Origin: Aestuariispira ectoiniformans
GTDB lineage: Bacteria; Pseudomonadota; Alphaproteobacteria; UBA8366; Aestuariispiraceae
Reading direction: 5' to 3'
Length of the DNA stretch: 64,000 bases
Assembly: GCF_025136295.1 (NCBI RefSeq)
Contig: NZ_CP062788.1
Coordinates: forward strand, 1,891,001 to 1,955,000
The notes below the pieces were generated by a model, which was given only the letters and a program-made list of their open reading frames with translations, searched no databases and had not been told where the DNA came from. Below, in pieces: positions 16,231-24,508 of the stretch. Position 1 is the first letter of the stretch. Each line of letters begins with the position of its first letter. Both the position numbers and the translations under genes were made by a program.

Positions 16231-16884
16231 TCATTCCGGCACGATTGCGAGGCGTCGATGGACATTTTGTCCGAGAAAACCGTCCAGCCAGCTTTGGCAC
16301 AGCACGATCGCCTGGTCGGAGGAGAACCCGTCGGGGTCCAGGCAAAGTTCCAGCCATAGACCGTCCAGAAGGGCGGACAGGCTGATTGCCATGAGATGGG
16401 CATCCGTATTTACATTTTGCTGCTCGGTCAGCGCAATCAGCGTGTTTTCAAGATGCTGGCGGAAGTCCTGATTGTAACGCCGATGGGCATCGGCCAGTTT
16501 CGGGTCGCTGCGTTGGAGGCTCCAGAAGGCAACCCAGACCCCCAGCATTTCATCGGTGACCCATTCGTCCTTCAGGATGTGCACGAAAAGGTGGGACAGG
16601 CGCTCCTCAGGCGGGAAGCTCTCGTCATCCAGAATTTCGGCGCAACGCTGATTCACCTTGGTGGTCAGGTAATCATAGGTCTGGACGACCAGATCATCCT
16701 TGCCGTCGAAGTAGTGTCGCAAAAGCCCGGGTGATACACCCGCCTCCGCACAAATCTCGCGAACCGACGTGGCCCGTGCACCGATGCGGGCCAGGCAACG
16801 GATGGTTGCGAGTATGAGGGCCTCACGCCGTTCGTCGGCTTCCAGGCGCTGAAATTTCGGTTGGTCCGCGGCATCCCTATCCAT
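16231..16884 (-). CDS. TetR-family regulator, BetI-like
   Basis: 217 aa. The N-terminal helix-turn-helix reads TSVREICAEAGVSPGLLRHYF. The ligand domain shows BetI-like features: WVAFWSLQRSDPKLADAHRR and LSALLDGLWLELCLDPDG. BetI family members repress betaine/choline genes. ATG 16884 with AGAGG upstream is chosen; the longer frame to 17085 would overlap the divergent promoter. It lies between the transporter genes (same strand) and the dioxygenase (opposite strand). Two matching operator-like palindromes flank it, so it probably controls all three promoters. Confidence 0.88.
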   Translation of the reverse strand: MDRDAADQPKFQRLEADERREALILATIRCLARIGARATSVREICAEAGVSPGLLRHYFDGKDDLVVQTYDYLTTKVNQRCAEILDDESFPPEERLSHLFVHILKDEWVTDEMLGVWVAFWSLQRSDPKLADAHRRYNQDFRQHLENTLIALTEQQNVNTDAHLMAISLSALLDGLWLELCLDPDGFSSDQAIVLCQSWLDGFLGQNVHRRLAIVPE

Positions 16885-16922
16885 AACGACCTCTATTCTT
16901 GACTTACGAACTTTGTCATTTA

Positions 16923-16938
16923 TTGTACAGATGTATAA
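16923..16938. promoter_or_regulatory. Putative TetR operator, copy 2 (TTGTAC-N4-GTATAA)
   Basis: TTGTAC, spacer AGAT, GTATAA. It lies in the 133-base divergent region between the BetI-like regulator and the dioxygenase. With copy 1 it defines a conserved 6-4-6 palindrome. Confidence 0.65.
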
Positions 16939-17017
16939 CAAGGGCGAGTAGCCCGATCTGGTATTCCAGTAACTTGTCATAGCAAAGAGATAAACCCCGT
17001 GGAAGGAGCCGGTTGCG

Positions 17018-18124
17018 ATGCAGGGCGTTAAGTTGGTGAAAACACAAGACAAGTCCCTAACAGTTGAGTGGCTTGACGGGCGCATGGCTCAGTTCCCCTA
17101 CTTCTGGTTGCGGGACCATTGCCGTGAACCGGAAAGCCTGAACCAGGACACGCTACAACGGGAGGTGGATACCTTCTCTATTCCGGAGGATATCCGGGCG
17201 GAAACGGCCACGCTGTCCGGGGATGGCTCGAAAATCGCGGTTACCTGGGCACATGATGGATTTGTCAGTGGCTATGAGGCGGCTTTCCTGCGTGAGATGG
17301 CTTTTGGCCCGGAAGGCCGGGTTAAACGCAAGCTGTGGCGGGGCGGTGATATTCAGGAAGATCTGCCGGAATATGATTTTGCCGATATCCAGGCAGGCGA
17401 CAAAGGCCTGCTGTCCATGCTGGAAGGTGTTGAAAAATACGGTTTTGCCGTGATCAACGGATTGCCGACCAATGTGGATGCGACACGTGATTTCATCACG
17501 CGCATCGCCTATATCCGAGAGACGATTTTCGGTGGCTTGTGGGACTTTTCGGCCAATATGGCGCATAGCGACACCGCCTATACAACGGCAGATATCGGGC
17601 CGCATACCGACGGTACCTATTCCTTCGATTCGCCGGGTCTGCAGTTGCTGCACTGTCTGGCCTTTGACGGTGAGGGCGGCATAAGCGTCTTTGCTGACGG
17701 CTTCAAAATCGCCGAAACCATTCGGGAAGAAGACCCGGAAGCCTTCCGTATCCTGACGGAAGTAGCCGTGCCCGGGCACTATCTGGAAGAAGGCGTTCAT
17801 CTGATTGCGCGTCACCGGATCATCAATCTGGATGACGACGGGGAACTGGAGCAGATTTGTTTCAACAACTTCGACCGCGCGCCGTTCCTGCTGGACGAGG
17901 CCCGGATGATGCAGTTCTACAATGCCCTTCGCCGTTTCCACGATCTGGCCTATGACCCTGCCATGCAGGTGCGGTTCCAGCTTGTTCCCGGCAAAGCCGT
18001 ATTGTTCGACAACTGGCGTGTGCTGCATGCGCGCACGGCCTATACGGGGTTCCGGCATCTGGCGGGCGGCTATGTCAACCGCGAGGATTTTGAGAGCCGC
18101 CTGCGCGTTCTGCGCAAGGCATAA
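17018..18124 (+). CDS. 2-oxoglutarate/Fe(II) dioxygenase of the trimethyllysine/gamma-butyrobetaine hydroxylase family
   Basis: A 368-aa protein. The N-terminal DUF971-like domain contains FWLRDHCREPESLNQDTLQR, close to the trimethyllysine-dioxygenase pattern but without the extra zinc cysteines. The catalytic TauD-type jelly roll has the iron triad His196-x-Asp198 (PHTDGTYSF) and His337 (NWRVLHAR), with Arg346 suited to bind 2-oxoglutarate. Family members hydroxylate trimethyllysine or gamma-butyrobetaine on the carnitine route. It is divergent from a BetI-like regulator and near an amino-acid transporter, supporting quaternary-amine catabolism. Start follows AAGGAG. The exact substrate is not determinable. 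Confidence 0.88.
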   Translation: MQGVKLVKTQDKSLTVEWLDGRMAQFPYFWLRDHCREPESLNQDTLQREVDTFSIPEDIRAETATLSGDGSKIAVTWAHDGFVSGYEAAFLREMAFGPEGRVKRKLWRGGDIQEDLPEYDFADIQAGDKGLLSMLEGVEKYGFAVINGLPTNVDATRDFITRIAYIRETIFGGLWDFSANMAHSDTAYTTADIGPHTDGTYSFDSPGLQLLHCLAFDGEGGISVFADGFKIAETIREEDPEAFRILTEVAVPGHYLEEGVHLIARHRIINLDDDGELEQICFNNFDRAPFLLDEARMMQFYNALRRFHDLAYDPAMQVRFQLVPGKAVLFDNWRVLHARTAYTGFRHLAGGYVNREDFESRLRVLRKA

Positions 18125-18146
18125 CGAAACAGACGCGACGAAACAG

Positions 18147-18182
18147 AAAAGGCCGGGCGGCTTCGGTTCGCCCGGCCTTTTT
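18147..18182 (+). terminator. Terminator of the dioxygenase gene
   Basis: Stem GGCCGGGCG / CGCCCGGCC with flanking AAAA and TTTTT, so possibly bidirectional. It lies 22 bases after the dioxygenase stop. Confidence 0.9.
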
Positions 18183-18293
18183 GCTGGCCTTCTGATTCGT
18201 TAGCGAAGTAAATAAAAAACTGCTATAGTGCCCGACAGGAGAGATATTGCCGGACCCAGAAGGGTTGGTCCGGCTTCCAGAATGGAGAGCAAT

Positions 18294-19187
18294 ATGGCCG
18301 ACGTGTCGAAGACTTCGGCGGTGAACTCATCGTTACAATCCATCCAGAAAATCACCAAAGCCGCGGGAAAGGCGCAGACCGCGCTGACCACGGGGCGCAA
18401 AGTCAACAAGGTCACCGACGACCCCAATTCCTATTTCGTGGCGAAGGCATTGTCGGATCGGGCCGGTGACCTGACCCAGCGGAAGGCGGCGGTGGACCAG
18501 GGCGTTTCCGCCCTCAACGTGGCGAATACCGCTCTCGACAGTATTGATAAATTTGCCGAACAACTTAAGGGGATTGCAGAGGCTGCCAAGTCGGCATCTC
18601 CGGCTGAACAGCGCGCTTTGAGCAGACAGTTCGAGGAAGTGGGCCGTCAGATCAGCAACGTGGCCCAGGATGCCAGCTATCAGGGGGTGAACCTTCTGAC
18701 GGGCAATAATCAACTGGACGTTCAATTCGACCAGCGGCCCGACTCCCGACTGACGGTGGATGGCCTGAATCTGGACGGTACGGCGGTGAATGCGCAATCG
18801 GGCCTGTTTTCGGTTGCAGCCTTTCAGGCGAATGGCGACTTCAAACTTTCAGCATTTGGCCTTGCTGGCGGTAGTTTTACCGCCGCAGGCGGCAATGTGG
18901 GCCAGATCGGCAATGTGATCGGTGCGATCGACAGCGGCATCAGTCGCCTGCGGGGGCAGGCGGCAAGTCTGGGCTCTAATGTGGCAATCCTGCGGGAGCG
19001 TCTGAACTACACCGACCAACAGGCCAATGAACTTCAGACAGGAGCCGACAAATTGACGCTGGCCGACCTGAATGAAGAGGCTGCCCGGACGGCGGCGGCG
19101 CAAACGCGGCACCAGATCGGGATCAATTCCCTGTCCATTGCCGGAGATCAGCAACGGGCCATCCTGCAACTTCTGGGGAACGGCTAA
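18294..19187 (+). CDS. Flagellin
   Basis: A 297-aa short flagellin. The N-terminal D0/D1 helices contain ALTTGRKVNKVTDDPNSYFVA and the C-terminal helices contain LTLADLNEEAARTAAAQTRH followed by QIGINSLSIAGDQQRAILQLL. The central variable domain is short. It is secreted by the flagellar type III apparatus to form the filament. ATG 18294 follows GGAG; in-frame ATG 18282 is possible. No other flagellar genes are nearby, so it is an isolated flagellin locus. A TAAA-rich stretch with GCCCGACA (about 18208-18238) loosely recalls a flagellar sigma-28 promoter. Confidence 0.92.
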   Translation: MADVSKTSAVNSSLQSIQKITKAAGKAQTALTTGRKVNKVTDDPNSYFVAKALSDRAGDLTQRKAAVDQGVSALNVANTALDSIDKFAEQLKGIAEAAKSASPAEQRALSRQFEEVGRQISNVAQDASYQGVNLLTGNNQLDVQFDQRPDSRLTVDGLNLDGTAVNAQSGLFSVAAFQANGDFKLSAFGLAGGSFTAAGGNVGQIGNVIGAIDSGISRLRGQAASLGSNVAILRERLNYTDQQANELQTGADKLTLADLNEEAARTAAAQTRHQIGINSLSIAGDQQRAILQLLGNG

Positions 19188-19672
19188 CTGGCTGATCTGC
19201 TTTCGCTGAACGCGTGATGCAGTTCCTGAATTTCAAAGCTTATGTGATGAATGTCTGTCGCACGGCTGGCGGAAAACAGCATGGCGCCGATCAGATGAGC
19301 GGCTTTGCCCTGACCCTTATAATATGGTTTGGCCGTGGCCGTGACGGTGAGGTGCGGCCGGTCTGGCAAAGCAAGGATGTGGCGGACCTTCATCGGGCGT
19401 TTTTCAGCAGCAACTTTTTCGAAAAATTGTAGGACGTCGTCGGACTTGGGCCCATGCACAATCTGGTCGAGGAACAATCCGGCGCAATTGCGACGGACAT
19501 TCCGGTCGATATGGGATCCGGTCAGCGCGATTTGAAACCGCTGGTCGTCCCGGACATGCATGACGAAGACATGCGGCCACAGGCGCGGGGCAACATTGAC
19601 GATATCGAACGCCGCATAGTCATCCGGCAGGGCGGAGGTGAAATATTCCAGATCTGTGACGGTCGCTGTCAT
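19184..19672 (-). CDS. PAS-domain-like protein
   Basis: A 162-aa cytoplasmic protein with a single PAS-like module (PAS_5 type): LWPHVFVMHVRDDQRFQIALTG, LFLDQIVHG and RPMKVRHILAL. Such small proteins in alphaproteobacteria are usually annotated as PAS domain-containing and have no output domain. It overlaps the convergent flagellin stop by four bases. The region upstream is interrupted by the IS copy. Confidence 0.75.
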   Translation of the reverse strand: MTATVTDLEYFTSALPDDYAAFDIVNVAPRLWPHVFVMHVRDDQRFQIALTGSHIDRNVRRNCAGLFLDQIVHGPKSDDVLQFFEKVAAEKRPMKVRHILALPDRPHLTVTATAKPYYKGQGKAAHLIGAMLFSASRATDIHHISFEIQELHHAFSESRSAS

Positions 19673-19759
19673 GGTATCCGTCTATATCGTTGATGGCGAG
19701 CTCGCGTGAATGGCTCGCTCTTATTCTCTCTATCGTTGTTGTGAAGCGCAACAAAGAAA

Positions 19760-19786
19760 AAACGCCGGGAAATATTCCCGGCGTTT
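19760..19786. repeat. 27-bp target duplication (terminator hairpin) left of IS copy 1
   Basis: An exact copy of 21302-21328. It is itself a near-perfect hairpin, AACGCCGGGAA/TTCCCGGCGTT, and was a bidirectional terminator before insertion. Confidence 0.9.
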
Positions 19787-21301
19787 CAGACCGTTGACAA
19801 ACCCCGTCGATATTCGGCGGGGTTTAGTTTTGGATGTTTGCCGGTTGTTATTGAGGGAGAGTGAGAAGTCCCCTTTCGATCAGATCGGGCTGGTTTCGGT
19901 TTTTGGAGCCATTGCGAGGGCGATTTTCTTGATGTTTTGGGCGGCGGCGGCGAGCAGGCATTGCGTTTTGACGGCGATGAGGCCGCGGAAGCGGGCGTAT
20001 CGGTGTCCGAAGAGCTGCTTTGCGTCGGCAAAGGAGCGTTCTACAGTTTCCTTGCGTCTTTTATAGAGCCTTTTGCCCCAGTCGGTGAGACGGTGGGCGT
20101 CCGTGCGCTCCCGGGCGTCCTGCCAGACATGGCGGGTGACGGTTTTGGTGTGTTTGGCGCTGCCGGTGCAGGAGGCAAGCAGCGGGCAGGTGGCGCAGAC
20201 CTTCGGGTCGCTTTTGTAATGGCGATAGCCGTTGCGGTCGGTGGTGGCATAATTCAGGAACTGGCCCTGCGGACAGCGGTAGCCGTCTAACTGCCGGTCG
20301 TACTGATAGTCCCGCTTGCGCAGCATGCCTGCCCGGTGGTTCGGGCGGCGATAGCCGGTTACACCGAGGATATCCCTGTCTTCCAGCCCCTTGGCGATGC
20401 CCGCCGTGGCATAGCCTGCATCCAGCCCGACCGCCTGGACATCCAGGCCGAAGCGGTCCCGCTGCCGGTCGAGCCGGTCCAGATAGGGGATACTGTCATG
20501 CACAGTGGCCGGGGTGGCGTGAGTATCGGTGATGATGCCATAACGCCCGTCCACCGTGCGATGATCCAGATAAAAGAACCCCTTGGGCTTGCCTTCACGC
20601 ACCATGTAACCGGCTTCCGGGTCGGTGCGGCTGACCTTGGTCTCCTTTTGCCCGGGCGCGCGTTCCTTCGCCTTCAGCGGCTTTTTGGCATGGGCCGCCC
20701 GATCCTCCTCAACCGCCAGGTCCAGCGCGTCCCAATAGTCGGCCCGGGACTTGGCGACCACTTGGCTGTCCCATTTGTTCTTGTTGGCATTGGCCTTCAG
20801 ATGGGTGCTGTCGGTATAAAGCACCGTGCCGTCCACAAGACCCTTGGCAATTGCCTGTTCGACAATGTGATCGAAAATATCCTGCGCCACAGACACATCC
20901 TGGTAGCGGCGGCGGCGGTTCTGCGACAGCGTCGAGGCATCGAACACCTTGTCGGTGAGGCCCAAGCGCAGAAACCAGCGATAGGCCACATTCACCTCGA
21001 TCTCCCGCACCAACTGCCGCTCCGAGCGGATGCCGAACAGGTAGCCGATGAACAGCGCCTTGAACAGCATCACCGGGTCCAGCGCCGGGCGGCCATTATC
21101 CGCGCAATACAGACCGGCCACCCGGTCGTGGATAAACGAAAAGTCGATCACCGCATCGATCTTGCGAAGCAGGTGATCCGCAGGCACCAGACCCTCCAAT
21201 GTCACCATCTCAAGTCGGCCCTGTTCAGGCTGGGGCTTCTTCAACATAAGACAATAGAATCACAAAGGCCCCGCTTGCGCGAGACCTTTGTCAGCAGTCT
21301 G
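19787..21301 (-). mobile_element. IS1182-type insertion sequence, copy 1 (1515 bp)
   Basis: Ends are CAGACCGTTGACAAA (left) and, inverted, CAGACTGCTGACAAA (right), so 13 of 15 terminal bases match. Sub-terminal hairpins occur at both ends (e.g. 19799-19826). It carries one transposase gene. Length equals copy 2 (28562-30076) exactly. It is flanked by a duplicated 27-bp terminator hairpin, a palindrome-target pattern I recall for this family. Confidence 0.93.
19880..21247 (-). CDS. IS1182-family transposase (copy 1)
   Basis: A 455-aa DDE transposase. The N-terminal domain opens LKKPQPEQGRLEMVTLEGLV, with YLFGIRSERQLVREIEVNVA next. Candidate catalytic acids lie in LYTDSTHLKANANKN, VGLDAGYATAGIAKGLEDRD and TVERSFADAKQLFGHRYARF. 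A zinc-like cluster CATCPLLASCTGSAKH precedes the C-terminal acid. It differs from copy 2 at three residues seen by eye (Gln/Arg, Leu/Ser, Ala/Val). The frame is intact, so it may be active. Confidence 0.95.
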   Translation of the reverse strand: MLKKPQPEQGRLEMVTLEGLVPADHLLRKIDAVIDFSFIHDRVAGLYCADNGRPALDPVMLFKALFIGYLFGIRSERQLVREIEVNVAYRWFLRLGLTDKVFDASTLSQNRRRRYQDVSVAQDIFDHIVEQAIAKGLVDGTVLYTDSTHLKANANKNKWDSQVVAKSRADYWDALDLAVEEDRAAHAKKPLKAKERAPGQKETKVSRTDPEAGYMVREGKPKGFFYLDHRTVDGRYGIITDTHATPATVHDSIPYLDRLDRQRDRFGLDVQAVGLDAGYATAGIAKGLEDRDILGVTGYRRPNHRAGMLRKRDYQYDRQLDGYRCPQGQFLNYATTDRNGYRHYKSDPKVCATCPLLASCTGSAKHTKTVTRHVWQDARERTDAHRLTDWGKRLYKRRKETVERSFADAKQLFGHRYARFRGLIAVKTQCLLAAAAQNIKKIALAMAPKTETSPI

Positions 21302-21328
21302 AAACGCCGGGAAATATTCCCGGCGTTT
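21302..21328. repeat. 27-bp target duplication (terminator hairpin) right of IS copy 1
   Basis: Identical to 19760-19786; followed by TTTTT. On the minus strand it still lies just beyond the dehydrogenase stop, so it probably keeps its terminator function. Confidence 0.9.
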
Positions 21329-21354
21329 TTTTTGTCTTGTCGTGAGGCTGCGTA

Positions 21355-23919
21355 TTACGACTTCATCCGCTCGTTGGTCGGATCATAGAGCGCCTTCATG
21401 CCCACGGACTCAACCTGGATCGGGAACTTCTGGTTGAAGTATTCGATCTCAAGCTGACGGCCCTCTTCGCAATAGTCCTGCGGCAGGTAGCCCAGCGCGA
21501 TGTTCTTTCCGACCGACGGCCCGTAGGCAAAGCTGGTCGTGTAGGAACGACGGCCAAGGCTGTCGATCAGAACTTCGTTGGTCTTCGGGTCGATGATCGG
21601 GCAGTTGCCCATCATGAAGCGCGCCACGCCGTCCTTGTCGACATTGTCGGTCACGGTCATCGTGCAGAGCATGGCCACCTGGTGGTCCAGGGCGCGCTGT
21701 TCGATGTTAGCGGCCTTACCGCGGAAGTCGGCGGCTTTGACCTTCGGACGGGCCAGACCGGCTTCCAGCAGGTTATAATGGGACAGCAGATCCGCATTCT
21801 GCAGGCGCAGGCTCTTTTCCAGACGACGGCTGTTGGCGTAGGTCTCGATCCCGATCGGGGTGATACCCACTTCGCGGAACATATCCCACAGGGCCAGACC
21901 GTAGCTCATGGAGAAGTGAAGCTCCCAGCCCTGCTCGCCCACATAGGAGATGCGGAAACCTTTGACCGGAATGCCACGCAGGGTGAAGTCCTTGCAGGCA
22001 CCGAAGCCGAAGTTTTCGATATCCAGGCCAGACGGGGTGTCGGCCAGTTTCTTGAGGGTCTCGCGGGCATTCGGGCCCCAGACACCGATACAGCCATAGT
22101 GGTCCGTGCGGTCTTCAACGAAGACATCCCAGCCTTTGTCCTGGGCCATGCGGCGCAGATAGGTGGCGTCACGGTTACCGGCGTCGCCGCCGTCGATCAT
22201 CTGGAAGCGGTTTTCACCCAGACGCAGGACGGTCAGGTCCGCGATCACGCCGCCTTTGTCGTTAAGGAAGTTGGTGTAGACACCTTTGCCCACTGCCGTG
22301 TCGCCCGCCACCTTGGAGGAGGAGACATATTCCATCAGTTCAGCCGCGTCGCGACCGGTGATGTCATAGATTGCAAAGTGAGACAGGTTGACCATGCCGA
22401 CATTCTCGGAAAGCTCCAGATGCTCGGCATTGGAAACGCGCCAGAAGTGACGGTTGTCCCATTCGTTCAGGCGTTCCGGCACGCGGTCGCCGAATTTTTC
22501 CAGCAGATGTTCGTTGGACGCATAGCCGTGGGCACGTTCCCAACCGGCGATTTCCATGAAGTGGCCGCCCAGTTCCTTCTCACGCAGGTAATAAGGAGCG
22601 CAACGCAGGTTACGGCCCATGGAATAGGGTTCGCGGGCGTGAACCGGCGGGTTGTAGATCTTGAACGCCGTCTCGTAGCAGCGGTCATAGATGTATTTTT
22701 CGGATTTCTGGATTTTATAATAGCGCGCGTAATCAATCGTCGCGTGGTCGATTTCGGTTTCGCCGTCGGTCATCCAGTCTGCGATGACCTTACCGGTGCC
22801 CGGGCCGTCCTTGACCCAGACGGAAACACCGTACCACAGGCCGCGCACATCCGGGGATTCACCGATCGACGGGCCGCCATCGGCAGTCACCTGCAGCAGA
22901 CCGTTGAAGGAATGCTTCTCGTTGTAACCCAGTTCCGCCAGAATCGGGGTCAGTTCCATCGCGCGCTCAAGCGGCTCGATGATCTGTTCCATTTCCAGGT
23001 CACGCTGGGAGGGGGAGAGGCGAGCCTCTTCTTTTTCCAGGATGTCACGCGGGTGAACCAGGCGGGGGTCTTTCTCTTCGTAATAACCCCATTCGATCTG
23101 GCCGCCTTCGGTGGTGCCAGCAGCGCCGGTGTCGCGCAGATAGGCGGAGTTGCCCTGGTCGCGCAGCAACGGATAGCCGATTTCCTTGCCGGTGCCGTCA
23201 AACTCGTGATACGGGCCGAAGAAGGTCAGCGGATGGTCAACCGGCATGACCGGCAGGTCTTCGCCCGCCATTTCAGCAATCAGGCGGCCCCACAGGCCGG
23301 CGCAGACCACAACATATTCGGTTTCGATGTAACCTTTTTCGGTGTGAACGCCCTTGATGCGGCCGTCTTCGATGTCGAGACCGGTGCAGGAGCAGTTCGG
23401 GATCGTTTCCAGCTTGCCGGTTGCCTCGGCTTCAAGGATCATTTCACCGGATACGGTCTGCGAACGCGGAACCACGAGACCGGCATCGGGGTCATAAAGC
23501 GCACCCTGAATGACGGTTTCGTCGATCAGGGGCATCATTTCTTTTGCCTCTTCCGGAGAGATCATGCGGACGTTGCTGCCAAGTGCACGACCGGAGCTGA
23601 CACGGCGTTCCAACTCGCCCATGCGCTCGTCGTCGTCCTTGCGGGCTACCTCGATGCCACCGATCCGCTCATAGCGGCCGCGCTTCTCGAAGAAGTCGAT
23701 GGAGTATTTGGTGGTGTAGACCGTCATCTGGTCATGGGCTGTCATGAAGCAGAAGTCCGACGCATGGCCGGTGGAGCCGATATCGGTCGGGATGGCTGAC
23801 TTGTCGATCCCGATGATGTTGTCCCAGCCCCGTTCGATCAGGTGATGGGCAACAGATGCCCCGACGATGCCGCCCTGACCGATGATCACGACTTTCGCGC
23901 TCTTGTGGAATTGCGCCAT
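21355..23919 (-). CDS. FAD-dependent dimethylglycine/sarcosine dehydrogenase-like protein with C-terminal GcvT domain
   Basis: An 854-aa cytoplasmic flavoprotein. The N-terminal FAD domain has VVIIGQGGIVGASVAHHLIE (10-29). STGHASDF places His52 where DMGDH-type enzymes link FAD covalently. The C-terminal half (about 440-850) is a GcvT-like folate-binding module with a central block including GEQGWELHFSM. Such enzymes oxidatively demethylate N-methyl glycines and pass the C1 unit to THF. GGAGACGG precedes the ATG. A 16-bp palindrome lies 74 bases upstream. The mttB-like gene, about 3 kb away, could supply its substrate by removing one methyl group of a betaine. Confidence 0.9.
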   Translation of the reverse strand: MAQFHKSAKVVIIGQGGIVGASVAHHLIERGWDNIIGIDKSAIPTDIGSTGHASDFCFMTAHDQMTVYTTKYSIDFFEKRGRYERIGGIEVARKDDDERMGELERRVSSGRALGSNVRMISPEEAKEMMPLIDETVIQGALYDPDAGLVVPRSQTVSGEMILEAEATGKLETIPNCSCTGLDIEDGRIKGVHTEKGYIETEYVVVCAGLWGRLIAEMAGEDLPVMPVDHPLTFFGPYHEFDGTGKEIGYPLLRDQGNSAYLRDTGAAGTTEGGQIEWGYYEEKDPRLVHPRDILEKEEARLSPSQRDLEMEQIIEPLERAMELTPILAELGYNEKHSFNGLLQVTADGGPSIGESPDVRGLWYGVSVWVKDGPGTGKVIADWMTDGETEIDHATIDYARYYKIQKSEKYIYDRCYETAFKIYNPPVHAREPYSMGRNLRCAPYYLREKELGGHFMEIAGWERAHGYASNEHLLEKFGDRVPERLNEWDNRHFWRVSNAEHLELSENVGMVNLSHFAIYDITGRDAAELMEYVSSSKVAGDTAVGKGVYTNFLNDKGGVIADLTVLRLGENRFQMIDGGDAGNRDATYLRRMAQDKGWDVFVEDRTDHYGCIGVWGPNARETLKKLADTPSGLDIENFGFGACKDFTLRGIPVKGFRISYVGEQGWELHFSMSYGLALWDMFREVGITPIGIETYANSRRLEKSLRLQNADLLSHYNLLEAGLARPKVKAADFRGKAANIEQRALDHQVAMLCTMTVTDNVDKDGVARFMMGNCPIIDPKTNEVLIDSLGRRSYTTSFAYGPSVGKNIALGYLPQDYCEEGRQLEIEYFNQKFPIQVESVGMKALYDPTNERMKS

Positions 23920-24508
23920 AAATACCGTCTCCGTCTTAGAAGAGTGTGTCCAAAGTTTGCCGCAAGAAGTGACGTTGGCGTCCCTGTCCGGCGCATAAAA
24001 AATTATGCCGCATCGATATGCTGCGTCATTTGAGTAGCAATCCTATGCCGTCCGTTTTCAAAGACTGCGCGCGTTACGACATTTTCTTATGATTGAGCGC
24101 ACTCGCCCCTGGCGCTGTTGCACGGCAGGGCATTTATAATAGGCATCGCGACAGCGGTGTGGTGGCGAATGACACTTACTGTTTGACGACTCTTTCCACC
24201 TGTCCGGTTTGGTTATCGTTCCAAGGGAGAAATGGGGTACAATGGAGCCGGAAGCCAACAACCGTGACGAACTGTCGTGAGGTTGCTTTTCTTCCTGGTT
24301 TGTGAACAGCTATAGGTTGTCGCATGTCGGCTAGTGCGAAGGGTGATGTTAGCCCATTGTTAACGAATCCGCACTACAACGAAAAGTAATGGAAAAGTAT
24401 GTCGTCCTTGTAGGCGTTAAATGATTTATGCTAGGCGAGGATTGAGTGCTGTTTGTCGGATATATCAGTCAAAACAGTGTTCAAGGGGCAGGTTAGAGAC
24501 GGTAAAAT
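23920..24508. other. 589-bp divergent intergenic region
   Basis: It holds the divergent promoters of the dehydrogenase (-) and the response-regulator/EAL gene (+). A 16-bp palindrome lies at 23993-24008, and GCAT/ATGC-flanked repeats follow at 24011-24022. No supportable gene was seen on either strand. Confidence 0.5.
23993..24008. promoter_or_regulatory. Perfect palindrome GCATAAAAAATTATGC upstream of the dehydrogenase
   Basis: A 6-4-6 perfect inverted repeat (GCATAA/TTATGC). It is 74 bases before the dehydrogenase start codon and is a candidate regulator binding site. Confidence 0.45.

Noticed and set aside
21682-23799. Long plus-strand open frame (705 codons) opposite the DMGDH-like gene
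   Set aside because: The minus strand encodes clear FAD and GcvT motifs; the plus frame has none.
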